Under the pieces are notes generated by a model that saw only the letters and a program-made list of their open reading frames with translations, was not told where the DNA came from and did not search any database. Of a stretch of DNA of 64,000 bases, positions 8,028 to 16,747 are shown in pieces. The first letter of the stretch is position 1. Each line of letters begins with the position of its first letter. Position numbers and translations under genes: made by a program. The stretch is from Motiliproteus sp036960175 (lineage in GTDB: Bacteria; Pseudomonadota; Gammaproteobacteria; Pseudomonadales; Balneatricaceae): NCBI GenBank assembly GCA_036960175.1, contig JBALWH010000015.1, positions 1-64,000 on the forward strand, in the 5' to 3' direction.

Positions 8028-10723
8028 ATTTTTTCGATGCGACAGGCCTGCTTTTTAAAATCTACCTGTCCAGAAACGGGATCCCAGCATCGGTTAGTAA
8101 TGCCGTTAGCCAGCCATTTGTTCTTCTTGGGATCGGCACTATCGGCCACCGACAGGTTCCAGGGACCGAACATATAGCCGCGAGGAACGTTGTTGCGCGC
8201 CGGTTTCACCATTGAGTTAGTGCCGACCTGGGCCCTGGCCTCCAGTGATCCCCGGCGGGTGATCACCCGTACCTTCTCGCCGTCCTTAATCCCCAGATCC
8301 TTGGCGTCTTCTGGATGCATCTCGACATACATTTCGGGCACTAAGCGACGAGTTGTCGGGCTGCGATTGGACTTGGCGGTATGAAAGTGTTCATACACCA
8401 CCCCCAGTCCCATCCAGTAGGGGTATTTGTCCTTGGGAACCTCCTGCCAGGGCTTTCCACGCTCCTCCTCGTCAGGCAGATCCGGCGTCAACGCCCGGTC
8501 CCGCGCCAGTTTAATAAGATCAATATTATCGATGGTGTAATGACCCTCTTTGGTGCCAAACTCCATCAGCTTCTGGGTAATCTCCTTGCGATCGGTGTAA
8601 TCCTGCTTGCACAGTTTCATATGCACCTTACCGTCCTTGGTCCGGAAGTAGCCGTAGGGGCGGTTCTCCCAGTCACCCTCCTGCATCATATATCGACGTT
8701 TGGTACCACCCTCCTTGGCACTCATCAGTGTCGGCGCTGGCCACTGGATACCGCGCAGGGCCTTGAGCTGTTCGTAGGGGGTGATCCCTTCGACTTTTTC
8801 ACGTTCCAAAATACCGGTCAGGTCGGCGTCGGTACCGGCCGAGGCTCGGGCCATGTTCCGAAACACATCCTGGGCATCGTAAAAACCATCAGCCTTACGT
8901 TGGTAAGGGAATATTTTGTCAGCATCCAGCCCTAACAGGTGGGCGATCTCCTTACCCTTGTCGATGACCATATCCATGTCCGGCCGGCACCCCTGGGGAG
9001 GCTCACCGCCTTTTTCACAGATATTGATGCGCCGCTCGGAACTGATGTAGACACCCTCTACCTCACCCCAGGTGGCGGCGGGAAAGATGACATCGGCGTA
9101 AAGGTTATTAGGTGCGTGACGGTAGATTTCTTGCACCACGTTAAACATTTTCTTCAGCGCCGGGCGCACCAGGTTATATGAGTCTGGCAGATCGATATGG
9201 GTGGCGTAGACCAAGAACATAGCCTTTACCTCGCCCTTCAGCGCCCGCTCCATCATGCCCACCGCATAACCGGGGTTCTTGGAGTTCATGGCTCGCACCA
9301 GATTCTCCTCCGGCACGCCCCAGGCATCGGCCATTCTTTTGCGATGGGTATCATTTTTCAGCGATTCATTAAAGGGCAGCCTACCGGTCAGCCCGCCGGT
9401 AAAGCGTTCGCCCATGGCGTTGGGCTGGCCCGTCATGGAGAAAGGACCGCAACCCGGCTTGGCCAGGTTACCGGTCAGCGTCAGCAGATTGATGATAGAA
9501 ATAACATTGTGCTGACCATGGAGGTGCTGGTTATAACCGATACCCCACATGATAATAACGCCGCCATAACCATCGCCTGCCTGTTTGCCCTTGCTGCGGG
9601 CCAGCCGTTTGCGAGTGGCATCGGCAAACATACCAGCAACACGGCGAATCAATGCCGGCGAGACGTCATGGTTGGGGCCACCCATACGGTCCTGAACCTG
9701 CTCCGGGCTGTAGTCGGCCCGTACCGCATCGACATACTCTTCCCAGCCGGTGACGTGTTCTTTAAGGAAATCCCAGTCGATAACGTCCTCGTGATCTTTA
9801 AGCAGCACGTGGGCGATGGAGTTGAGAAAGCTGATATCACCGTTCAAAATCGGCACATGGACATGGTTGTCTGGATTGATATCTTCATAGCCCATGCTGG
9901 TGCCGGTACGGCGAGGGTCAACCACCACGGTAGGGATATCGGCGTTCTTTTTATGATCGGCGGCACGCCAGAAAATAATGGGATGGGATTCGCGGGCATT
10001 GTGACCGAAGTGCATCATCATGTCGCACAGTTCGATATCCTCGTAGGCCAGCGGCGGGGTATCGGAACCCAAGGTCGCGAAATAGCCGGTCACCGCCGAG
10101 GTCATGCACATGCGGGCATTGGCTTCGATGGTGTTGGAACCCAGCACGCCTTTCATCAACTGGTTTTCCAGGTACTGGCCTTCAGTGGTCAGCTGCCCGG
10201 AACCGTACAGGGCGATCGAATTGCCGGAATATTTTTTGGCAAAATGGACGACTTTATGGGCGACCATCTCCGAGGTTTTTTCGTAGGGTACACGAACGAA
10301 GTGCTCCTCATCAAAAGAGCCTTTGGTTTGACTAATGTACTCCAGATCACCATGGCCCGGTTTGTTCCACTCCTCCCAGACATCTTTGCGCACATAGGCG
10401 TCGCCTTCCATACGATCGACATACATGGGTTCTGCGGCGGTGAGTCCTTTGATGCACTGCAGGCCGTTATTGGTGGGGTGATCCTTGTCCGGGCGCATGG
10501 AAACGATCTTGCCGTTTTCTGCCTGGATAATAGTGCCGCAGCCAACACCGCAGTAAGGACACTGGGCCAGGGCGGTGGTGCGCCCCTTACCGGTCACTGG
10601 TTTCGCCGGGGCGGCTTCCAGTTCCGGATTGTTGCTAACGTATAGACCGGAACCCACCGCGGAGGTGGCGATAAAGGCGCTGCCCTTGATGAAGCTTCGA
10701 CGGCTAGTCTTGATGCGTTTCAT
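8024..10723 (-). CDS. napA: NapA-like periplasmic molybdopterin nitrate reductase
   Basis: An 899-residue catalytic subunit of the Mo-bisMGD family; nitrate is the likely substrate. A Tat signal SRRSFIKGSA lies at 8-17. The [4Fe-4S] site is CPYCGVGC followed by a Cys at GLQCIKG. The presumed Mo ligand is the Cys in NARMCMTSAV, equivalent to ARHCMASA of NapA. The C-terminus reads DPVSGQVDFKKQACRIEKI, the NapA ending. It is about 70 residues longer than proteobacterial NapA (about 830), nearer the long epsilonproteobacterial form, and segments such as VVVDPRRTGT also recall assimilatory NasA. It lies 30 bp after the dihaem cytochrome gene. No napB or napD is in the window, so electron delivery and chaperoning must differ. 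Nitrate specificity is inference; another oxyanion is possible. Confidence 0.85.
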   Translation of the reverse strand: MKRIKTSRRSFIKGSAFIATSAVGSGLYVSNNPELEAAPAKPVTGKGRTTALAQCPYCGVGCGTIIQAENGKIVSMRPDKDHPTNNGLQCIKGLTAAEPMYVDRMEGDAYVRKDVWEEWNKPGHGDLEYISQTKGSFDEEHFVRVPYEKTSEMVAHKVVHFAKKYSGNSIALYGSGQLTTEGQYLENQLMKGVLGSNTIEANARMCMTSAVTGYFATLGSDTPPLAYEDIELCDMMMHFGHNARESHPIIFWRAADHKKNADIPTVVVDPRRTGTSMGYEDINPDNHVHVPILNGDISFLNSIAHVLLKDHEDVIDWDFLKEHVTGWEEYVDAVRADYSPEQVQDRMGGPNHDVSPALIRRVAGMFADATRKRLARSKGKQAGDGYGGVIIMWGIGYNQHLHGQHNVISIINLLTLTGNLAKPGCGPFSMTGQPNAMGERFTGGLTGRLPFNESLKNDTHRKRMADAWGVPEENLVRAMNSKNPGYAVGMMERALKGEVKAMFLVYATHIDLPDSYNLVRPALKKMFNVVQEIYRHAPNNLYADVIFPAATWGEVEGVYISSERRINICEKGGEPPQGCRPDMDMVIDKGKEIAHLLGLDADKIFPYQRKADGFYDAQDVFRNMARASAGTDADLTGILEREKVEGITPYEQLKALRGIQWPAPTLMSAKEGGTKRRYMMQEGDWENRPYGYFRTKDGKVHMKLCKQDYTDRKEITQKLMEFGTKEGHYTIDNIDLIKLARDRALTPDLPDEEERGKPWQEVPKDKYPYWMGLGVVYEHFHTAKSNRSPTTRRLVPEMYVEMHPEDAKDLGIKDGEKVRVITRRGSLEARAQVGTNSMVKPARNNVPRGYMFGPWNLSVADSADPKKNKWLANGITNRCWDPVSGQVDFKKQACRIEKI

Positions 10724-10753
10724 AGTGTTGTACCCTTCTTTGTTGGCAGCCCG

Positions 10754-11404
10754 TTATTTATTCAGTGTGCGCAGGTAGCTGATGATGTCGTCAATCTCCT
10801 GATCGTTGAGATTGGCTAGACCTTCTGGCCCCGAAAATGGCAACATACGGGTATTGGAACGCCCTTTTCTAATGGTTTCCCTAATCAGACCGTCGCTCGC
10901 TTTTTGCAGGAATCCAGATTTGCCGATGGCGGTACCAGAGCCCCCCGCCATATAACCATTGCCCTCGGGGCCGTGACAGGTAGAACAGATCTGTTCAAAC
11001 CACCGCTGCCCCAGTCGCGGATCACCGTGGGCATCAGGTTGAGCATCAATTTCGGCCGCCCGATTGGGTAAGGTTTCAAAGGACCGCAGATAAGCCACAA
11101 CGGCCTGAATTTTCTCGCGCCCGAGGTGAGCATAGGGCGCCATACCGGTGCCTTTGCGCCCATCACGTATAGTGCTCAGCAGGTACTTGTCTGAGACAGA
11201 GGCCAATAACTCCTTATTGGTCAGCGAGGGAGCGAATCCGGGTTTACCGATAGCATCGGGTTGATGACAAAACACGCAGTTCTGATTGAAGACCTGCTTC
11301 CCCTGCTCGGCGTCAGCACTTTCTGCGGCATAGGCGGCAGTGGCATCCGTTAACAGAACAACGCAGCTGATTAAAGCCGATGTGATACATCTGTTTTTGA
11401 TCAT
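10754..11404 (-). CDS. Dihaem c-type cytochrome (c4/class I type), likely NapA partner
   Basis: A 216-residue periplasmic electron carrier. After a signal peptide ending AAYAAESAD come two class I cytochrome c domains with haem sites CVFCH and CSTCH and distal Met candidates in GTGMAPYAHL and NTRMLPFSG. It occupies the napB position but is not NapB, which is shorter and lacks these class I folds. The start at 11404 is preferred: AGGAG sits at 11417-11421, touching the in-frame ATG at 11416 (no spacing) but 12 nt from 11404. A (TGAAC)4 repeat lies 47 bp upstream and an FNR box about 157 bp upstream. It is the first gene after that box and probably donates electrons to NapA. Confidence 0.85.
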   Translation of the reverse strand: MIKNRCITSALISCVVLLTDATAAYAAESADAEQGKQVFNQNCVFCHQPDAIGKPGFAPSLTNKELLASVSDKYLLSTIRDGRKGTGMAPYAHLGREKIQAVVAYLRSFETLPNRAAEIDAQPDAHGDPRLGQRWFEQICSTCHGPEGNGYMAGGSGTAIGKSGFLQKASDGLIRETIRKGRSNTRMLPFSGPEGLANLNDQEIDDIISYLRTLNK

Positions 11405-11450
11405 GGCGGTTCCCATCTCCTGGGTTTTAAATGACGGGTTTTACTGCGAC

Positions 11451-11470
11451 TGAACTGAACTGAACTGAAC
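11451..11470. repeat. Pentanucleotide repeat (TGAAC)4
   Basis: Four perfect tandem copies of TGAAC, preceded by C so it also reads CTGAA repeats. It lies in the leader between the FNR box and the cytochrome start codon. Five-base repeats can gain or lose units by slippage. Here a change would alter leader spacing, not reading frame. Confidence 0.9.
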
Positions 11471-11560
11471 AGATTAATAACCGTAGTCTAACAATGGCTA
11501 TATAACCATCAGGGTTGGTGCTTAATTAACCACCTAATAGCCGCCTATAAAACTCTAGAA

Positions 11561-11574
11561 TTGATCTGGATCAA
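11561..11574 (-). promoter_or_regulatory. FNR/ANR-type box
   Basis: TTGAT-CTGG-ATCAA is a perfect match to the FNR consensus TTGATN4ATCAA. It lies just past the NapC-like gene and about 157 bp before the cytochrome start on the minus strand. At -41.5 the transcript would begin near 11526, and TATTAG near 11533-11538 could be its -10. This predicts oxygen-repressed, FNR-activated expression of cytochrome-napAGH and the genes after it. Confidence 0.75.
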
Positions 11575-11588
11575 ATCAAGATGGATGT

Positions 11589-12263
11589 TTACCAACCCCA
11601 ATCTTGCTGTCGGGTATAGGCCATCCCGGCATGACAGTCGTTGCAAGGGACCTTTTCGCTTTCGAAACGCTTGTGTTCGGCGTCGAGGAAGCTTTCCGGC
11701 AGTTGGTGAGCAATCCCCAGGTGACAATCGATGCAGGCCATTCCCTGGCTAAGCGCTTTTTGATGGGGATGCGTATTGGTGGAGGGTACGGAGGGGGTCG
11801 AGCTCATGGATGCAATGGAATGGCAGTTGCGGCACGCCTGCGAATCGCTTTCCCTCATGGTTTTCCAAACCATCTGCGCCAATTCCAATCGTTTCCCCAA
11901 GAACTTTTCCCGGCTATCGATAGTTCCCGCAGCCTTGTGATACAGCTCGTTGACCGCCCTGATTTTACGCAGCAACTTGGCCGACCACTCCTTGGGGACA
12001 TGGCAATCTGGGCAGGTCGCACGAACACCGCTGGGGTTGTTAAAATGAATCGATTTTTTGTATTCTGGATATACGTTGTCGCCCATTTCATGGCAGGAGA
12101 TGCAGAACGCCTCAGTATTGGAGAACTCCATGCTCCAATTGAAACTTCCCCAAAAAGCCAGACCCGCCAGGAAAGCGAGCACAACTGTTATCCTGAAAGC
12201 AATCATCCCTCGGCACGACTGTCTAGAGAGCGGCGACAATGAGCGGGTTTTACTTTTAGGCAA
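11589..12263 (-). CDS. napC: NapC/NirT-type quinol dehydrogenase with a fifth haem motif
   Basis: A 224-residue membrane-anchored multihaem cytochrome that should oxidise quinol and pass electrons to periplasmic reductases. One N-terminal helix (about 23-42) leads to the NapC fold with CISCH, CPDCH, CRNCH and CIDCH, and the text around them (SGVRATCPDCHVP, IDCHLGIAHQLP) is typical NapC. Unlike tetrahaem NapC it continues about 35 residues to a fifth site, CNDCHAGMAY. It starts with TTG at 12263, supported by AGGAGG (complement of 12270-12275) exactly 6 nt upstream; the internal ATG would cut into the region before the helix and has no such site. It lies upstream of the FNR box, so it may have its own promoter. 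Confidence 0.88.
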   Translation of the reverse strand: MPKSKTRSLSPLSRQSCRGMIAFRITVVLAFLAGLAFWGSFNWSMEFSNTEAFCISCHEMGDNVYPEYKKSIHFNNPSGVRATCPDCHVPKEWSAKLLRKIRAVNELYHKAAGTIDSREKFLGKRLELAQMVWKTMRESDSQACRNCHSIASMSSTPSVPSTNTHPHQKALSQGMACIDCHLGIAHQLPESFLDAEHKRFESEKVPCNDCHAGMAYTRQQDWGW

Positions 12264-12478
12264 CGGCGGCCTCCTATATATTCCTAAGATAAATCATAGC
12301 GAACAGCCCCCTACTAATAGCAGGGAAATATCAACCGTGCCTCGAAAGCAGCCCACGGGAGATCATCCGTTGGCTATGATTAGGGAGCCTCTGATCAAGT
12401 CCGCTGAGAATACCGAGGACCTTTTCAGCGGTTCCCTAAATAGCAATAACAAGCGTGCCACGCGCAGGAGAGGGATAT

Positions 12479-14218
12479 ATGAGGACCCCATTGAAGGCTA
12501 TGCTGTTTGGATTTGGATTACTGCTGGCTCAAGGAGCGTCTGCGTATACTCACCATAATTCGCCCATCCACTGGCTGGAGTATTCCGACGCCGCGCTCGC
12601 CCGGGCACAGGCCGAGAACAAACCGATCTTTATGCTAATCTCGGCGGTTTGGTGCTACAACTGCCATATTTACGAAGCTACCCTGAACACCCCTGCGGTG
12701 GCAGATGTCCTCAACAGCGCCTTTATTCCCATCTTCGTCGATTATGACCGGCGCCAGGATCTGGCCCGTGCCTATCCCTCAGTGGGCATCCCGGTGACCG
12801 TAGTTCTAGCACCCAACGGCGAACACCTGGTCTCCGTACCCGGAGCGATCTCTCAGCCTCGACTGCTTAACAGTCTAGACAATACGCTGCGCTTTCTAGC
12901 CGATGAGTATAGCCCCAAAGAGGAAACCCTAGCCAAGGCAAAGCCTAGGCTGCAACGACCGCTGTCCCGGCAGCAACTCCAGCACTATCTTGATCAGTTC
13001 CAGCGCCAGATAATCAGCGGATTCGATCCGGTTTACGGGGGTTTCGGAGAGGCTCAGAAAGAGCCCCATGCCGAAGTGCTGCTGCGACTGCTGGAACTGG
13101 AGCGGGGCGGCGATCAGCGCTGGCGCACGCCGCTGCAAACCACCCTGGACGCCATCCTGGGAACCGGACAAATCTCAGCATCGAAAACCCGCCCGCCCTT
13201 TGAGGCGTTGCTGAAGTTACGCGCCCAACAGGCCAAGCAGCTAGAGGCGGTGGAACAGCTGCAGCAGCAGGACAAACTATCCGGACTCTACGACCCTATC
13301 GGGGGCGGTTTTTTCAGGTACGCCACCCGGCGCAGCTGGGGCGTTCCTCATTTCGAAAAAATGCTTCTTGAAAATGCCCAGCTAGCCGAGCTGATGCTGC
13401 AAGCATCATTGCAGTTCAAGCATCCGCTCTATCGCGAGGCGGCCAACAATAGCCTCAACTACCTGTTGACCCAACTCTACGACCAAGAGACCGGGCAGTT
13501 TTTCGGCAGCCAGGGCGCCGACGAGGTTTATTACCACCTCAGCCAAGACGAGCGGGCACAGGTCCCAGCTCCGCCGATCGACCGCACCAGCTATGCCGTG
13601 TCCAGCGCCCGCGCCCTGATCACCCTACTCCAGGCCGCCCAGCTGTTGGACGACCCGAACTACCTGTCGTGGGCGACCCAAGCAGCAGACTTTCTGGCGA
13701 CCCACATGATCGGCGAGCGCGGAAGTTACAGCTATTTCGAACCCCGCGATTTCGACCCCAAAAAACCAGATCCCCCCAACAAAGATCAAAAACATAACCT
13801 TGCCCGGCTGGACGGTCAACTGAGCGATAATGCCTGGCTTGCCGAAGCGCTGCTGTTGACTTACCAGGCTAGCGGCGATAAACGCTACCTGGACAGGGCC
13901 GAGGAAATTATCAGCTTCGTCGCCGCGCACCTCTACGATTCGAAATCCGGCGGCTTCTTTAGCCGCGACAATAGCAGCTCATCCGCTTACCGGGCTGGCG
14001 AGGCAGTGCTGCGGGAGAAGGATCTAAAAGATAATGGCCAGATGGCGACAGCGCTGCAGCGGGCCTTTCAGATCACAGCCAATGAGAATTATCGGAAGAT
14101 GCTCGAAGGCACGGCCGGTTATTTCTTTAATGCTGTGCAGCGGGGCTCGTTCAATGCCAGCTCGCCCGTCTGGCATCGGCTGGCCGAGCAACTGCTGGCC
14201 TCGGGACGATATCCATGA
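12479..14218 (+). CDS. Exported DUF255 thioredoxin-like / six-hairpin protein
   Basis: A 579-residue protein. A signal peptide (about 1-22, ending ASA) is followed by a thioredoxin-like DUF255 domain (about 25-145) with WCYNCH where thioredoxin has WCGPC. The rest is an alpha/alpha toroid like the C-terminal part of YyaL/SSP411 proteins. The domain pattern NSPIHWLEYSDAALARAQAENKPIF is typical. The start at 12479 has CAGGAGAGGG at 12465-12474; an in-frame ATG at 12455 would lie before it. The gene diverges from the NapC-like gene across 215 bp, so shared control and a periplasmic redox role are possible. Function is not established for the family. Confidence 0.8.
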   Translation: MRTPLKAMLFGFGLLLAQGASAYTHHNSPIHWLEYSDAALARAQAENKPIFMLISAVWCYNCHIYEATLNTPAVADVLNSAFIPIFVDYDRRQDLARAYPSVGIPVTVVLAPNGEHLVSVPGAISQPRLLNSLDNTLRFLADEYSPKEETLAKAKPRLQRPLSRQQLQHYLDQFQRQIISGFDPVYGGFGEAQKEPHAEVLLRLLELERGGDQRWRTPLQTTLDAILGTGQISASKTRPPFEALLKLRAQQAKQLEAVEQLQQQDKLSGLYDPIGGGFFRYATRRSWGVPHFEKMLLENAQLAELMLQASLQFKHPLYREAANNSLNYLLTQLYDQETGQFFGSQGADEVYYHLSQDERAQVPAPPIDRTSYAVSSARALITLLQAAQLLDDPNYLSWATQAADFLATHMIGERGSYSYFEPRDFDPKKPDPPNKDQKHNLARLDGQLSDNAWLAEALLLTYQASGDKRYLDRAEEIISFVAAHLYDSKSGGFFSRDNSSSSAYRAGEAVLREKDLKDNGQMATALQRAFQITANENYRKMLEGTAGYFFNAVQRGSFNASSPVWHRLAEQLLASGRYP

Positions 14219-14376
14219 CGGCGAAGTTCGGAGAGGTGCCGAGAGGGTATCATTCACCGGGCAATCCCAGAGCCGAGCATCTAACCTTAAGGGCAGTACC
14301 AATATTCCACTATGATGGAATTAATTACCGCATACTGTGCCATCGATAGAACTCTGACCCTTAGACGGAGGCTCCC

Positions 14377-15588
14377 ATGAGTAAGGCTTTTTTAAACCAT
14401 CTCAGTGAACAGCTGCAAACCTTGCAAGAGGACGGCCTCTATAAGCGTGAACGACAGATCCTCTCTGCCCAGAGCGCATCTATTCGGGTTGGCGAAGACC
14501 AGCTGGTGAGCAACTTTTGTGCTAACAATTACCTAGGCCTAGCCAACCACCCGACACTGATCGAAGCTGCTAAGGCGGGTCTGGATACGCGCGGTTTTGG
14601 CATGGCGTCGGTGCGTTTTATCTGCGGCACTCAGGATATTCATAAGCAGCTGGAGCAGAAATTAAGTGATTTTCTCGGCACCGAAGACAGCATTCTCTAC
14701 TCCTCCTGTTTTGATGCCAACGGCGGCCTCTTCGAAACCCTGTTCGACGCAGAGGACGCCATCATCAGCGATGCACTCAATCACGCCAGCATCATCGACG
14801 GCGTCAGACTCTGCAAAGCGGGTCGCTATCGCTATGCCAACAACGACATGCAAGCGCTTGAAGCCCAGCTGCAAGCGACTCAGGATGCCCGGTTTCGTCT
14901 GATCGCCACCGATGGTGTGTTTTCCATGGATGGCACCATCGCCAATCTCAGAGCAATTTGTGATCTGGCCGACCGCTACGACGCCATGGTGATGGTGGAT
15001 GATTCTCATGCGGTGGGTTTTATCGGCGAAAAAGGCCGCGGAACACCGGAGTATCACGATGTCATCGACCGTATAGACATTCTCACCGGCACCCTCGGCA
15101 AGGCGTTGGGCGGAGGCATGGGTGGTTATACCTCAGGGCCCAAGGAGGTCATCGCCTGGTTGCGCCAACGTTCACGCCCCTATCTGTTTTCCAACTCGTT
15201 GGCACCGGCACTGGTGTCGGCATCAATCGCCACCCTTGAGCTGTTGGCACAAAGCGACGACCTGCGCCAACAGCTTAAAAAAAATAGCGCCTATTTCCGC
15301 CATGGTTTGGAACAGGTTGGATTTACCCTTGCTGGTGCCGACCACCCGATCATTCCGGTGATGATTGGCGATGCCGCACTGAGTACCAAAATGGCCGATC
15401 GGCTGCTAGAAGAAGGTATTTATGTTATCGGCTTCTCCTTCCCAGTAGTGCCCAGAGGCGAGGCTCGGATTCGGACCCAGATTTCAGCAGCCCATAGCCG
15501 CGAACAACTCGACCATGCCATCGCCGCTTTCACTCGCATTGGCCGCGAACTGGGTATTATCGGGCCTGCACCGGTAGGCGTTCAGTGA
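14377..15588 (+). CDS. kbl: Glycine C-acetyltransferase (2-amino-3-ketobutyrate CoA ligase)
   Basis: A 403-residue PLP enzyme that cleaves 2-amino-3-oxobutyrate with CoA to glycine and acetyl-CoA, the second step of threonine breakdown. The alpha-oxoamine synthase fold is clear: NYLGLANHP, FGMASVRFICGTQDIH, ATDGVFSMDG, VDDSHAVGFIG and the PLP lysine in TGTLGKALGGGMGGY. Length matches E. coli Kbl (398). GACGGAGG lies just before the start. It is followed at 61 bp by tdh, the standard operon, although in the reverse functional order. Confidence 0.97.
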   Translation: MSKAFLNHLSEQLQTLQEDGLYKRERQILSAQSASIRVGEDQLVSNFCANNYLGLANHPTLIEAAKAGLDTRGFGMASVRFICGTQDIHKQLEQKLSDFLGTEDSILYSSCFDANGGLFETLFDAEDAIISDALNHASIIDGVRLCKAGRYRYANNDMQALEAQLQATQDARFRLIATDGVFSMDGTIANLRAICDLADRYDAMVMVDDSHAVGFIGEKGRGTPEYHDVIDRIDILTGTLGKALGGGMGGYTSGPKEVIAWLRQRSRPYLFSNSLAPALVSASIATLELLAQSDDLRQQLKKNSAYFRHGLEQVGFTLAGADHPIIPVMIGDAALSTKMADRLLEEGIYVIGFSFPVVPRGEARIRTQISAAHSREQLDHAIAAFTRIGRELGIIGPAPVGVQ

Positions 15589-15649
15589 AAAGGACGCCGC
15601 CGTTTCAGTCACAGACGGAACTAGAGACCATTACGAGGAAGGAGCCGCG

Positions 15650-16675
15650 ATGAAAACCTTAGCAAAACTGAAACCGGAACCAGGCATCTGGCTACATCAA
15701 GCCGAACGGCCCAAACTCGGTCATAACGACCTACTGATCAAAATTCGCAAAACCGCCATTTGCGGTACCGATATCCATATCTATAACTGGGACCAATGGT
15801 CGCAAAACACCATTCCGGTGCCCATGACCGTGGGCCATGAATATGTCGGCACCGTAGCAGAGATCGGCCAAGAAGTGAGTGGCTTTAAGCTGGGTGACCG
15901 GGTCTCTGGTGAGGGTCATATCACCTGCGGCCATTGCCGTAACTGCCGCGCCGGTCGCCGCCAGCTATGTCGCAATACCATCAGCGTCGGCGTCAACCGT
16001 CCCGGTGCCTTTGCCGAATACTTAGTAATTCCGGCCGTTAACGCCTTCAAGATTCCAGATAATATCTCCGACGATCTGGCGGCAATCTTCGACCCACTGG
16101 GCAACGCCGTGCACACCGCACTGGCCTTCGACCTGGTGGGTGAGGATGTGCTGATTACCGGCGCGGGCCCAATTGGCATCATGGCCGCAGCGGTTGCGCG
16201 GCACGCCGGTGCCCGCCATATCGTCATCACCGATATCAACCCCTACCGCCTGGATCTTGCCGATAAACTAGGTGTCGCCCGAGTGGTGAATATCGAGCAC
16301 GAGGATCTGGGTGAAGTGATGGCCGAACTCGGCATGAGCGAAGGTTTTGATGTCTGCCTGGAGATGTCAGGCGTCCCTGCTGCGTTCCAGCTGATGCTCG
16401 ACAAAATCAACCATGGCGGCAAAATCGCCATGCTGGGTATCCCCGCCGGAAACACTGCCATCGACTGGTCACTGGTGATTTTCAAGGGACTGACGATCAA
16501 GGGAATCTATGGCAGAGAGATGTTTGAGACCTGGTACAAGATGGCTAGCCTGATCCAGGCCGGACTCAACCTGGGCCCAATTATCACCCACCGGTTTCCC
16601 ATTGAGGAGTTTCAACAAGGGTTTGATGTAATGCGTTCGGGGTTATCGGGCAAGGTTATTTTGGACTGGGAATAG
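15650..16675 (+). CDS. tdh: L-threonine 3-dehydrogenase
   Basis: A 341-residue zinc-dependent NAD dehydrogenase that oxidises L-threonine to 2-amino-3-oxobutyrate, which Kbl then cleaves. It shows the catalytic zinc Cys in KTAICGTDIHIYNWD, GHEYVG, the structural-zinc cysteines CGHCRNCRAGRRQLC, and the nucleotide fold GAGPIGIMAAAVA. Length equals E. coli Tdh. GAGGAAGGAG precedes the start. It is cotranscribed with kbl, and a 13-bp hairpin lies 54 bp past its stop. Confidence 0.97.
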   Translation: MKTLAKLKPEPGIWLHQAERPKLGHNDLLIKIRKTAICGTDIHIYNWDQWSQNTIPVPMTVGHEYVGTVAEIGQEVSGFKLGDRVSGEGHITCGHCRNCRAGRRQLCRNTISVGVNRPGAFAEYLVIPAVNAFKIPDNISDDLAAIFDPLGNAVHTALAFDLVGEDVLITGAGPIGIMAAAVARHAGARHIVITDINPYRLDLADKLGVARVVNIEHEDLGEVMAELGMSEGFDVCLEMSGVPAAFQLMLDKINHGGKIAMLGIPAGNTAIDWSLVIFKGLTIKGIYGREMFETWYKMASLIQAGLNLGPIITHRFPIEEFQQGFDVMRSGLSGKVILDWE

Positions 16676-16686
16676 CAGCAAGGGGA

Positions 16687-16747
16687 AACAAAGCCTCCCA
16701 AACCAATATTATTCGAGACAAGAAAGGTAGCGGTATAGCTAATCCTC
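16687..16747 (+). pseudogene. Decayed copy of a DEAD-box helicase 3' end
   Basis: The stretch matches the last part of the helicase gene at 1261-2529 (from 2449) at roughly 50 of 59 bases by eye. In the same frame it reads NKASQTNIIRDKKGSGIANP, against NKATETKIIRDKKGSGTAKA in the helicase. Many differences are third-position, so it diverged as coding sequence. No helicase start or core lies nearby: tdh ends at 16675. It is therefore a remnant left by deletion or recombination of a helicase paralogue. Confidence 0.7.

Noticed and set aside
9197..10645. A 482-codon plus-strand open frame opposite napA
   Set aside because: It is antisense to the clear NapA protein and its translation has no recognisable domain. 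Long antisense frames are common opposite GC-rich genes.
10754..11404. Calling the dihaem cytochrome NapB
   Set aside because: It has two class I cytochrome c domains with Met-type distal ligands, longer than NapB and without its sequence pattern.
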